From CAVXXD01 sp963765625 (GTDB taxonomy: Bacteria; Actinomycetota; Geothermincolia; Geothermincolales; Geothermincolaceae): a stretch of DNA of 64,000 nucleotides. A program made the position numbers and the translations under genes. The notes under the pieces were generated by a model. It was not told the origin of the DNA. It did no database searches and saw only the letters and a list, made by a program, of their open reading frames with translations. Location: positions 62,001 to 126,000 of the forward strand of contig CAVXXD010000010.1 of assembly GCA_963765625.1 (NCBI GenBank), read 5' to 3'. Positions 7,479 to 17,047 of this stretch are shown piece after piece. The first letter of the stretch is position 1, and each line of letters starts with the position of its first letter.

Positions 7479-10307
7479 ATGGGGATCCTTAAAGGCAAGG
7501 GCTGTTTTATCAGGGCATCGCTGGCTGCACTCCTGTTCGTATCCGTCATCACTCTGATCCTCCCCGTGCAACAGGCGCGAGCAAGTTACATCACCTGGGT
7601 GGAGTATGCCTCCAATCCGGTCTACGACCCCGCCAGCACCTGGGCCTGGCACCCCTGTGTACTCTACGACGCCAACCAGTTCTCCGGGCACGGTACGGCC
7701 TCCTATTACAAGATGTGGTACCAGGATTTCACGGCCGAGCCGTACTTCAAGATCGTCAACTCCAGCGACGGCATCAACTGGGGGACCCCCAGCGACACGA
7801 CCGGCCTTGCGACAGGCGCCTGCCAGGGCAGGGTAGTTTACTTACCCGGCGGCTACAGCGCCACCGGTGGAACCTACTATTACAAGATCTGGTACTGGAA
7901 GGGCTTTGACCAGCTCTACAACATCGACGAACTGCACACGGCCGACTCCGTCGACGGGGCGACCTGGGCCAACGACCAGTCCGTCACCCAGGACGCCACC
8001 TACCAGCTGGTCTCCGGGGTGTCGCCGGACTGGAACCGCGGCACCTACGGCCCCGTGGACGTGCTCTACAATCCCTCCGCTACCAACCCCGGCACCGATA
8101 CCCCCTTCGACTACACCTTTGCCATGTACTACGACGCCACCACCGGGGGCGAGGAGGTGGTCGGCCTCGCCTACAGCAGCGACGGCAACCACTGGACCCG
8201 CTACCACACGGCACCCTACGAGAACGTGCCAGTGCTGCCCCACGGCGGCCCCGGCGACTGGGACAGCGCCTTCGCCTCCTTCGGGACGGTCATCCGCGAG
8301 TCCCCCGGGGTCTGGCACATGTGGTACTCGGGCGGGCAGACCATGGTTTACAGCGGCATCGGCTACGCCACTTCCACCGACGGCATCAACTGGACCAAGT
8401 CGACCGCCAACCCCATCTGGAGCGCCGCCACCGGCCCGGCCTGGCGCAACGGCTTCACTGCCATCCCCTCGGTCATCTACAACACAAGCTTTTTCGACGG
8501 GCACGGGAACGCCTGCCAGTGGAAGATGTGGTTCATGGGCGGGGGCACGCCATTATACAGCAACATCGCCGTCGGCTATATGTACTCCAGCGAACCCCGC
8601 CTCACCCTGACCAAGTCCGCCGACCCGCCAGGCGACATCGTGCGCGGGCAGGTCATCACCTACACCCTGCGGGCCGGCAACGACGGGGACATGGACGCCA
8701 CCGGCTGCACCCTGACCGACGCGGTGCCCGCCTACGCGGACTACGTCAGCCACTCCACCACTCTGAACGGTATCTTGATCCCGGACTCAGGAGGGACCAC
8801 CCCGCTGGCCGGGGGCTTCAGCGTGAACTCGCCCGGCGAGCCCACCGGCACTGTCGCCCCGGGGGAGGAAGCGGTGGTAACCTTCCGCGTCCAGGTGGCT
8901 GCCGGCCTCCCCCTGGACGGCTACGTGCGCAACACCGCACACCTGAGCTGGCACCGGGCTTCCCACGGTGCAGGCCTCGGTGCAGAACGACTCTTCGGGC
9001 GCGCTCCCGTCCACCTGGTACTTCGCGGAAGGCAGCACCCAGCCCGGCTTCGACGAGTGGATCCTGCTGACCAACATGGGCGGCGACGCCATGACCGTCA
9101 CCATCACCTACCTGACCGATGACGGGGAGGAGCAGCAGTTCACCTACGAGGTGCCGGCCCACAGCCGCCGCACCGTCCTGGTCAACGCGGAGATGCCGGG
9201 CGAGACCGGGGTGGCCGCCATCGTCGAGGGCAGCGAGGGGCTTATCTGTGAGCGCTCCGTCTACTTCAACCACTCGGGCATCTCCGGGGGGCACCAGGCC
9301 ATCGGGGCCAATGCGGCCTCGCTCGACCTCTTCTTCGCCGAGGGCTTCACCGGCACCGAGGCCAGCCCCTTCGATGAGTGGATGCTGGTGCTCAATCCCG
9401 GCACGATCGACGCCAACCTCCACGTGACCTACATGTTCCCGGGCGGCGCCACCGAGGAACGCGACTACCTGGTGGAGGCGCGCAGCCGGCTGACCATTAA
9501 CGTGGACGACCAGGTCGGCCAGGGCCGCGAGGTCAGCGCCAGGCTCACCTCGGATGAGCCGGTGGTGGCGGAGCGCGCCATGTACTTTACCTACCAGGAC
9601 GAGTGGGGAGGCGGCCACATCGGCAAGGCGGCCACCGGTACCTGCCAGCGAATGGTACCTGGCCGAGGGCTTCACCGGCTGGGAGGAGTCCCTTTTCGAC
9701 GAGTACATCCTGGTCTCCAACGACAACGACTCGGACAATCCGGTCACCGTCACCTTCATGTTCCCGGACGGCACGACCCAGGACTTCGACTTCACCGCGG
9801 CGGCCCACGGCCGCCTCACCGTCAACGCCGACGCCTGTATCGGGGAGGGCCAGATGGTCAGCGCCCACGTGCACGCCAAGCCTGCCGGTGGTGGCGGAGC
9901 GGGCCATGTACTTCGACTACCGCCTGCAGTGGAAGGGAGGCCACAACTCCCTGGGGGCCACCGCACCCTCTGCCGGCCTGTACTTCGCGGAAGGCTATAC
10001 CGGCAACATCGACTCGCACTTCGAGACCTGGCTACTCATCCAGAACACCGCCGACACCGCCAAGACCGCCGTGGTGGACTTCGTCCTTGCAAGCGGGGAG
10101 GTACGCCCCTACGAGGTGGCCCTGCCGCCCGAGTCCCGAACCACCGTCTACTGCAACGAGGTGCTGGGCACCGAGGCATTGGAGTTCTCCATGTTCGTCC
10201 GCTCCAAGGACGGGTCGGTCTGCCTGCTGGCGGAGCGGGCCATGTACTTCGACTACCTCGGCAGCTTCGGACACGCGGTTGGCGGCGACGACGTGATGGG
10301 ATATTAG
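7479..10307 (+). CDS. Secreted GH43-like propeller protein with four FAEG modules (frameshifted)
   Basis: A signal peptide (MGILKGKGCFIRASLAALLF) leads into about 370 residues with five units of the type YKMWYQD...SSDGINW. This resembles a five-bladed propeller as in GH43/GH32-like proteins. A DUF11-like segment (LTLTKSADPPGDIVRGQVIT) follows, then four FAEG modules (STWYFAEG, LFFAEGFTG, EWYLAEGFTG, LYFAEGYTG), ending GGDDVMGY at 10307. The frame changes near 8960, 9640 and 9890, each consistent with a one-base indel, so the intact product would be about 940 aa. These are probably sequence errors rather than biology. A sugar-cleaving activity is not demonstrated, because catalytic acids could not be assigned. 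Confidence 0.75.
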
Positions 10308-10396
10308 CCGATAGGAGAGAGGGTTCGAACCTCAACATTTGACTACTTGTAAATCAACAGTTCAAAGCATACCAAGCGGAAAAGTAGCGGAAAGCG

Positions 10397-10410
10397 GGGG
10401 CAAGCCCCCT
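10397..10410. terminator. Possible bidirectional terminator hairpin
   Basis: GGGGGCAAGCCCCC, followed on the plus strand by tcgcggtttcttatc, lies between two convergent secreted-protein genes. The stem is short and the T run weak. The same gap holds a T-arm-like string (gagagagggttcgaacctca, 10313-10332) that may be another tRNA-tail fragment. Confidence 0.35.
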
Positions 10411-10438
10411 CGCGGTTTCTTATCTATCTGATTTTTGC

Positions 10439-13399
10439 CTAGTCTGAATAGCCTCCGACGGTATCGGTGCCGGTGCCCCGGTTGTTCCAGTACATGGCCC
10501 GCTCACACATGATCTTTAAGCCCGGGGTCTGTGAGACCACCATGATGGCGGCCCGCCCCGAGATGCCGGAGTGGTCTGCCATGTTAAAGGTGCGCCGGGA
10601 GCCTGAGGCTATTGTCTCGGTCTTTGTTATGTTGCCGGTGCCCTCCGGGGTCAGGTAGGTGATCTGGACGGTGACTTCTTCGGAGTTGGGGTTCTGCACC
10701 AGGGTCCAGGTCTCGCGGCCGTCCGAGGTCTGGCCGTCGGCCAAGTACCAGGAGGTGTGGGGAGAGTCTAGCTCCGATGGAGTCATGGCAGACCTGGGCG
10801 CCATCGTCTCCTCCGTTCCAGTACATGGCCCGCTCGGCAATGATGGGGGCAGAGCCGTGGACGTGGGTGGAGAAGGAAGGGTCGTCTCCGGGAATGGTTG
10901 TGGTGTCATTGACGCAGATGGTCTTGCGTGAGTTGGCGGGCATGGTGAAGGAGGGGCCCTCTACCTGCCCAGCGGCAGCCTGGTAGGTCAGGGCGACATC
11001 GGTTTCTTCATTGTTGGGATTCTGGACCAGGACGTAGGTGGTGAAACCCGAAGCCGGAGCATCCCTCGGCCAGGTAGTAGTCGGCAGCGGCGCTGGGGGT
11101 TCCTCCGGAGACGTGTCCCTCTCTTCTGTCGTTTCTGTACATGGCCCGCTCGGCGGTGATGGGACTGTCCGAGGTGACCTCGATAGAGGCGTCGACGCTG
11201 CCCACATGGTCGGCCATGTTGATCGAGAGGCGCGAGCCGGCCTTGATGCCGAAGACCTCGGAGTGTGGCTCGGCTCCCTCCATCATCCAGGTGACGGTGC
11301 AGGAGGTGTTGCTCTTGCCCGGGTTCTGCAGCAGCAGCCAGGTCTCAAAGCCCCAGGCGGTGGAGCCCTCCGGCAGGTACCAGGTGCCCGCGGCCGAGGT
11401 GGCTCCGGTAGAGCAGTGGGCCTCGGGTACGGTGGAGGTGGGGCCGGTCCAGTACATGGTGCGGTCCACGCTGATGGCCTTTGCCTCGGTGCACTCTACC
11501 TTGGTGGAGAAGTCGGCAGCTCCCAGGGTCTGGCGGGGAAAGACAGTGGCCTGGCTCATGGCAGGCATGGCCACGTTGGGGCCGGCGACCGGGCCGTCTG
11601 AGGTCATGTAGGTGAGCTGGGCGTGAACCGGAGTCTCATTGGGATTGGCGATGGAGATATAGCAATCGAACCCCCAGTCGGTGGAGCCTTCGGCCAGGTA
11701 CCAGGTGGAAAGCGGATCGGTGTCGGTAGTAAAAGAAAGCTCTTCCCCGTAGGAGGTGCCGACGTTGTTGGTGGCATAGGCCTGCACGTAGTAGGTAGTA
11801 GCTGGTGAAAGGCCGGTCAGGCTGCTGGCAAAGGCCCCGGTGCCGGTCCCGTCAGTGGTGTGGGCATCGGCTGTGGTGGGAGTGCCGGCGGTGTTCCAGC
11901 AGACACCGCGTGCGGTGACGGCGTCCCCGCCGTCGGAGGTGACGCTGCCCCCGGAGGTGGCGCCGTCGTGAGTTATCCCGTTTATGGCATCGGTGGTCAC
12001 AGCCGCCGTGGTGTCGGTAGTAAAGGAACGCTCTTCCCCGTAGGAGGTGCCGACGTTGTTGGTGGCATAGGCCCTGACGTAGTAGGTGGTAGCCGGGGCA
12101 AGGCCGGTCAGGCTGCTCGCAAAGGCTCCGGTGCCGGTACCGTCAGTGGTGTGGGCATCAGCCGTGGTGGGAGTGCCGGCGGTGTTCCAGCAGACCCCGC
12201 GGGCCGTGACGGCGTCCCCGCCGTCGGAGGTGACATTGCCCCCGGAGGTGGCGCCTGTATCGGTTGATGTTCGCTATCCCAATGGTGGAGATTATGGGGT
12301 CCGTTGTGACCCAGGCATACTTGAGGTCTTGGTTGGAGCCGTCCCAGTAGCTTATGCGGGGGTTGCCGTAAGCATCGAGGGCTAGCGAGGTGTACCAGCC
12401 TACAGACCCCACGCTGTCCGCTGCCTCCTGGTTCCAGCCGCCCGAGTCCTTCCAGGCGTGCTTGAGATCATGGTTGTTGGCGTCAAGGTAGCTTATGTGG
12501 GGGTTGCCGTAAGCGTCGAGGGCAAGTGAGGTGTATGCAGCCTATAGATCCCCCGTTGTCCGCAGTCTCCTGATGCCAGCCGCCCGAGTCCTTCCAGGCG
12601 TACTTGGGGTCAAGGCTGGTGTAGTCAAAGTAGCTTATGTGGGGGTTGCCGTAAGCGTCGAGGGCTAGCGAGGTGTACTCGCCTACAGAACCCACGCTGT
12701 CCGCTGTCTCCTGGTGCCAGCCGCCCGAGTCCTTCCAGGCGTACTTGAGGTCATAGTCGGTGTAGTCAAATAGCTTATGTGGGGGTTGCCGTAAGCGTCG
12801 AGGGCAAGCGAGGTGAACCCGCCTACAGAACCCGCGCTGTCCGCTGTCTCCTTGTGCCAGCCGCCCGAGTCCTTCCAGGCGTACTTGAGGTCAGCGTTGG
12901 TGAGGTCATAATAGCTAATGTGGGGGTTGCCGTAAGCGTCGAGTGCGAGCGAGGTGAAGTAGCCATTAATCCCCTCGCTGTCGGGTGTCTCCAGGTGCCA
13001 GCCGCCCGAGTCCTTCCAGGCGTATTTGAGGTCATAGTTGGTGTAGTCAAAGTAGCTTATGTGGGGGTTGCCGTAAGCGTCGAGGGCAAGCGAGGTGTAG
13101 TCGCCTACATATCCCACGCTGTCCGCTGTCTCCAGGTGCCAGCCGCCCGAGTCCTTCCAGGCGTACTTGAGGTCACAGTTGGTGTAGTCAAAGTAGCTTA
13201 TGTGGGGGTTGCCGTAAGCGTCGAGGGCAAGCGAGGTGTACCAGCCCACATCCCCCGTGCTGTCGTCAGCTGTCTCTTGGTGCCAAAGGCTTGCAGCGGA
13301 CACCTGTTCGGGAAATGACCAGGCGCCAGCAAGCAGGGTCATAGCAAGAAGTAGAGCAATAACGCCCCGCATTGGAACTGAAATCCTGCAACGTTTCAT
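10439..13399 (-). CDS. Secreted seven-unit repeat protein with FN3-like domains and four FAEG modules (frameshifted)
   Basis: The start MKRCRISVPMRGVIALLLAM is a signal peptide ending near AASL. About seven ~42-residue units follow, built on TSLALDAYGNPHISYFDYTN and DLKYAWKDSGGWHLETADS, which suggest a beta-propeller. Next come two FN3-like repeats (LSPATTYYVQAYATNNVGTS). The C-terminus has four FAEG-type modules (STWYLAEGSTDWGF, GTWYLPEGSTAWGF, DYYLAEG, SWYLADGQT), each ending in an ERAMYW-like motif. The frame breaks near 12772, 12540, 12260, 11057 and 10765, all explainable by single-base indels. The intact protein would be about 980 aa. It is the most diverged of the three sister proteins and is probably exposed on the cell surface or released. 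Confidence 0.75.
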
Positions 13400-13545
13400 C
13401 TAGCCCCCCTGTCTCGATAGCGGATCATATGTCTTGGTTATCATTTTATTAAAGCGACACGGATTAATAAACCTCGGGTTCTTCCCTGTTCCGATTATCC
13501 CCCTACTAGGACAGCCCCAAGGGGGTAAGCAGAACGGCAGGCCGT

Positions 13546-13608
13546 CTGACCTGCCGTTTCTATGTTGGTGGGGGAGAGAGGGTTCGAACCTCTGTAGGCT
13601 GCGCCAAC
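13546..13608 (-). repeat. tRNA-Tyr 3' tail copy with hairpin, left member of a 55-bp direct repeat
   Basis: Positions 13566-13608 are identical to the last 43 bases of tRNA-Tyr (15942-15984), reaching back through the T arm and variable arm to the anticodon stem. Positions 13546-13600 are also identical, over 55 bases, to 15088-15142. Just outside the tail, 13532-13558 forms a hairpin with arms aacggcagg and cctgccgtt, comparable to a tRNA terminator. Nothing else of note is seen in the gap 13400-13716. Confidence 0.85.
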
Positions 13609-13716
13609 CAGGATTCCGATCGATCTACCCCGTCACCTGGATATTCATAAGACTCGGTAAATTATATAATTGGCATACTCGGACCAACGGCCAGCCCTAG
13701 AGCGGTGGAGGTGCAG

Positions 13717-14646
13717 ATGGAAAGCTCGACTTTTTCCTACAAGGACCAGGACGGGATCGAAATATTCGTCTACAAATGGAGCCCTGGCAGTCCCCCCAAG
13801 GCTGCCGTACAGATCGCGCACGGGCTCGCGGAGCACGCGGCCCGTTACGAAGAGTTCGCGGAGTTCCTGACGGACGCCGGGTATGCCTGCTATGCGGACG
13901 ATCATCGCGGACACGGCAAGACCGCCGGGGACGAAAAGAACCTCGGGAAGCTGGGGCCGGGGGGCAGGGACAGCACCGTAAAAGCCCTGAAGGCCCTGAC
14001 CGATATCATCAAGAAGGACTACCCCGGCATCCCCCTGTTCATGATCGGCCATTCATGGGGTTCGCTGCTATCCCAGGATTACATCGAGCAGTGGGGGTCC
14101 GAGATAAAGGGCGTCATCCTCAGCGGGACAAACGGAAAGCAGCCGTTCATCGTGCGTACGATGGCACCATTCATCGCCAAACGCCAGATGAAGAAGCTCG
14201 GTCCGGACGCGCCCAGCGACCTCCTCTCCAAGCTCGCTTTCAAGGGATACAACAAACCGTACGAGCCGGCACCGACCGAGTTCGAATGGCTTTGTACGGA
14301 CCGTGAGGTGGTCGATAGGTACGTAAATGACCCGTACTGCGGGTGGATGTCCTCGGCGGGCACCAGTATGTTCCTGGAGTTGGCGAAGGGCGTCAAGAGG
14401 ATCGCCCGGAAGCCGCTGCAGGAAAAGATCCCCAAGGACCTTCCGATCTACATCATGACGGGGTCGGAGGATCCCACGAATAACCAGGGCAAGGGCGCCA
14501 AAGTGCTCTACGAGCAGTACAGGAAGCTCAACATCAAAGATGTAAAGATAAAGACGTACCAGGGTGCGCGCCACGAGATACTGAACGAGACCAACCGTAA
14601 AGAGGTCTATAAGGACATGCTGGGCTGGATGGAGTCTCACGCGTAG
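13717..14646 (+). CDS. Serine hydrolase of the monoacylglycerol lipase type
   Basis: This 309-aa alpha/beta hydrolase of the Hydrolase_4 group has the oxyanion region IAHGLAEHAARY, the segment DHRGHGKT and the nucleophile elbow GHSWGS. A late Asp lies in MTGSEDPTNN and a His in GARHEILNE. This fits lysophospholipase or monoacylglycerol lipase activity on acyl esters in the cytoplasm. The ATG at 13717 is preceded by ggtggaggtgc, so it is preferred over the GTG at 13705. The gene is the only intact gene between the two copies of the 55-bp direct repeat (13546 and 15088), so it may have arrived as cargo of an integrating element. Confidence 0.9.
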   Translation: MESSTFSYKDQDGIEIFVYKWSPGSPPKAAVQIAHGLAEHAARYEEFAEFLTDAGYACYADDHRGHGKTAGDEKNLGKLGPGGRDSTVKALKALTDIIKKDYPGIPLFMIGHSWGSLLSQDYIEQWGSEIKGVILSGTNGKQPFIVRTMAPFIAKRQMKKLGPDAPSDLLSKLAFKGYNKPYEPAPTEFEWLCTDREVVDRYVNDPYCGWMSSAGTSMFLELAKGVKRIARKPLQEKIPKDLPIYIMTGSEDPTNNQGKGAKVLYEQYRKLNIKDVKIKTYQGARHEILNETNRKEVYKDMLGWMESHA

Positions 14647-14701
14647 CGGGTGCCGGGCACCGGCGCTAGCTTCCGGCGCACCGCAGGCAGCTTTATCTGG
14701 T

Positions 14702-14882
14702 CTAGTAACTACCCACTTCTACCTTGTATAACCTGAAGGGGCTCCCATCATCGTCAAAATATTCTCTTGGTATCATGAAATAGACCGATTTGTTCTTGGC
14801 CACCTGTATGTTGTATGAGTAATATCCCCAGGGTATAGAAAATTGCTCCAGCACCTCGCCCTCTTTGTCGATTCTGCATATT
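14702..14882 (-). pseudogene. C-terminal fragment of an otherwise missing protein
   Basis: A reading frame ending at the TAG at 14702 encodes about 58 residues beginning RIDKEGEVLEQFSIPWGYYS and ending RLYKVEVGSY. Its composition is protein-like and looks like the last blade of a propeller protein. No start codon or upstream continuation exists, so it is a decayed 3' end. The rest of 14647-15184 holds only the repeat at 15088 and a diverged copy of the tRNA-downstream box (14982-15025). Confidence 0.5.
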
Positions 14883-15087
14883 CAGGTCACCTTCGGAAAT
14901 TGATGGCGATTTCCCTGAACCCGATTCTATTCAGAAATGGGGTCCTGGGTTATATCCCGCTTGGTCCCCTCGCTGATTCTCCTCTGTGGAGAAACCACAA
15001 CAAGTAATGTGGCATATATGGCACGGCAGAATGTGCCCTCAGCTTAAACAAACCAAACTAAAACCAACAGGCCAGGAAGTTTCTATC

Positions 15088-15142
15088 CTGACCTGCCGTT
15101 TCTATGTTGGTGGGGGAGAGAGGGTTCGAACCTCTGTAGGCT
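15088..15142 (-). repeat. tRNA-Tyr 3' tail copy with hairpin, right member of a 55-bp direct repeat
   Basis: These 55 bases are identical to 13546-13600. Positions 15108-15142 equal the last 35 bases of tRNA-Tyr (15942-15976). Beyond the tail the sequence forms an imperfect hairpin (caggccagga and tcctgacctg around 15068-15095). The two copies bound a 1.5-kb segment that carries one intact hydrolase gene. Confidence 0.85.
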
Positions 15143-15184
15143 ACGAGGGTGGAGAGGTGTTCCGTTAGGAGGCTGAGCCCGTAC

Positions 15185-15766
15185 CTATACTGATTGGTGC
15201 TGCATAACAGCCTGGAGAGGCACTCTATAAGGAGGCGGCTCGGTACCGTTGCCAACCTCCATAAGCTTCTTATCCACCCCGTATAACAACTCCATTCTTT
15301 GCTGCCAAATGCCAGGAAGCCAGAGAAAAATAATGACCCCGACGATCAGCGTTAATAAAAGAGGAACAGAGAACCAAAGGAACAAGGCTTCCTGGGTCAA
15401 TAAGAACAACACCGCTATCATGATTAGGCATGCAGGCAGCATAATTACAAGTTGCTTTAGCTGCTTTCTATAGGCGTCCGAGTTCTTCTCCGCGACAACT
15501 ACTTGCATCGGTAGATAAACATGATGGAAGAAGCTGGCATTCTCGTATTCGGCGTAAGGCTTTGCCTCCTGTGACCTGATACGACGCGAGCAGTAATCGT
15601 CGACGTACCTATGGAAACTCGTCCAGAATTCATCGCCGCTACTCGCCAGGGTAACGTTGCGTGCTGCTCGCTTTTCCCGCCTCATCACTACAAGAAGCAA
15701 TGTCACCAGGATTATGAGCCCGATGACAAAAACTCCAGAAAAGATTAATATGAACGCCTCCATCAA
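15185..15766 (-). CDS. Membrane protein of unknown function
   Basis: This 193-aa protein has one N-terminal membrane helix (AFILIFSGVFVIGLIILVTL), a charged segment of about 80 residues, and two closely spaced helices around MLPACLIMIAVLFLL and FSVPLLLTLIVGVIIFLWL. No family is recognised. Codon use is less GC-rich than in the core genes to the right, which fits its place between tRNA-tail copies in the accessory region. The stop lies about 40 bases past the copy at 15142. Confidence 0.6.
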   Translation of the reverse strand: MMEAFILIFSGVFVIGLIILVTLLLVVMRREKRAARNVTLASSGDEFWTSFHRYVDDYCSRRIRSQEAKPYAEYENASFFHHVYLPMQVVVAEKNSDAYRKQLKQLVIMLPACLIMIAVLFLLTQEALFLWFSVPLLLTLIVGVIIFLWLPGIWQQRMELLYGVDKKLMEVGNGTEPPPYRVPLQAVMQHQSV

Positions 15767-15910
15767 TTGTCTCCTTGAAGCATCTTCCCCTTGCTGCTAT
15801 TGCATTTTATCATCTATCCGCCTGCTCCCCTACGATTACATAACAACGCCTCGTGTGGAGGAACCGCTGAGGAATGTGGCATATATGTGGCCCAACTCCC
15901 CTATAAACCG

Positions 15911-15936
15911 AATGGACAGGCCGAAACCTGTCCATT
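15911..15936 (-). terminator. Hairpin just downstream of tRNA-Tyr
   Basis: Six bases past the CCA end of the tRNA the minus strand forms a perfect 10-bp stem (aatggacagg / cctgtccatt) with a six-base loop. It probably terminates the tRNA transcript or guides its processing. The same hairpin, slightly altered, accompanies the tail copy at 7073-7095. Confidence 0.6.
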
Positions 15937-15941
15937 TTCGC

Positions 15942-16026
15942 TGGTGGGGGAGAGAGGGTTCGAACCTCTGTAGGCTGCGCCAACGGATTTACAGTCCGTC
16001 CCCTTTGGCCACTCGGGAACTCCCCC
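15942..16026 (-). tRNA. tRNA-Tyr (GTA)
   Basis: This 85-base class II tRNA has an encoded CCA. It shows acceptor pairing GGGGGAG/CTCCCCC, a D arm CCGAGTGGCCAAAGGGG, an anticodon stem ACGGA..TCCGT with anticodon GTA at 15990-15992, a long variable arm, and a T arm AGAGG-TTCGAAC-CCTCT. It appears intact, while several partial copies of its 3' end lie at lower coordinates. Confidence 0.96.
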
Positions 16027-16127
16027 AGATATAAACCAGATTCAGTTTTCAAAACTCGCAAAAAGCATTATACCAGCCGTGGGAAATATTTCAGCTGTTT
16101 TTAAGCCCTTTCAAGAAAGTTCGTGGC

Positions 16128-16443
16128 TCAGCTGCCGACCTGGCACTCCTCCAGGGTCGGGTAGATGACGAACACCTTGTCCAGGCCGGTCAGGCTTGAA
16201 CACCTTCAGCAGGTTGTCGCGGTCGCATATCAGCCAGAGTGAGCCACCGGCCGAACGCACCCGCTTGAGGGTCCCCACCAGAACACCCAGGCCGGACGAG
16301 TCCATGAACTCCAGCCCGGTCATGTCCAGGATGATGCTGCTCGCTCCGGAGTCGAGTATCTCGTACACGGTTTCCTTCAGGGCCGATGCGGAGTAGAGAT
16401 CGACTTCACCGTTGACGATGATGACGTCGACTCCCTGATGCAT
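16128..16443 (-). CDS. Anti-anti-sigma factor (STAS domain)
   Basis: This is a STAS-domain protein of about 104 aa. It has the phospho-acceptor motif DSSGLG (the Ser that an RsbW-type kinase would phosphorylate), preceded by IILDMTGLEFM. It should bind and release the anti-sigma factor encoded divergently at 16635, freeing the sigma factor at 17031. An extra C near 16187 shifts the frame after LLKVFK; correcting it gives a normal end VFVIYPTLEECQVGS with the stop at 16128. The divergent arrangement, with promoters between 16443 and 16635, separates it from the rsbW-sigma pair. Confidence 0.88.
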
Positions 16444-16634
16444 ACTTCTTATCCATGCCTAAATTCATTTGATTCCCCTCGCCGAAATGGCCATAACAGT
16501 TTCCTTTGTTAACATATGAAATGTTAATACAATTCAGGCTATAATTCAATTTGAAGAGTTTCAAGCCGGCGGCATCGTGGGAACATATACGATTTGTGTT
16601 CGGCTCATGCCCAATACCAAAGGACGTGCTGCTT

Positions 16635-17047
16635 ATGGGTACGAAGGAAGAGGTCGTCAGGTTAACTGCCACCGCTCACCCCTTCTATTCTCAAGTCATC
16701 CGGGTGGCGGTTTTTCTCCTCGCCAGCCGCCTCGACTTCGACCTCGAGCAGGTCGAGGACCTGCGCATCGCGGTGGACGAAGCCTGGAACCACGCCCTCT
16801 CTCACTCACCGGCCGAGGGCGACATCGAGGTGGAGATAGAGCTGGAGCCCGAGTCCATGTGCATCACCATGACGTCCAAGGTGGTCGAGTGCTTCGAAGA
16901 GTCCAAGGGCATCCCCGCTTCCTTCAGCCGCCTGATCCTGGAAGCCGTATCCGACGACTTCAGGATCGAGCACACCGACGGTATCTGCCGGATTATCTGT
17001 GCAAGCTCAAGGGCGATGGCGGGACCAAGGATGAAAAGACAGAGTAG
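16635..17047 (+). CDS. Anti-sigma factor, RsbW-type serine kinase
   Basis: This is a GHKL-type ATP-binding protein of about 136 aa. The N-box appears as EDLRIAVDEAWNHAL at about residues 37-51, as in RsbW/SpoIIAB. The later G-boxes are weak, as is common in RsbW-like proteins. It should hold the downstream sigma factor and phosphorylate the STAS protein encoded divergently. The ATG at 16635 follows aggacgtgctt. A one-base insertion near 17000 changes the frame; with correction the protein ends KLKGDGGTKDEKTE at 17047 and overlaps the sigma gene start by 17 bases. Confidence 0.82.

Noticed and set aside
7479..8600. Call as an active glycoside hydrolase of family 43
   Set aside because: The five-unit propeller is visible, but catalytic acid residues could not be assigned.
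12400..13300. Regularly spaced repeats that look like a CRISPR array
   Set aside because: The ~126-bp period is coding and in frame (LALDAYGNP units of a secreted protein); the spacers are not unique sequences of CRISPR size.
14982..15025. Possible integrase C-terminal fragment in the boxes beside the tRNA tails
   Set aside because: The translated boxes (for example VEEPLRNVAYMW) look alike among copies, but too little is left to call an integrase, and DNA conservation alone explains it.
15657..16034. Plus-strand ORF across tRNA-Tyr (ending in the WWGREGSNL-type peptide)
   Set aside because: It is the antisense translation of the tRNA, a common false annotation.
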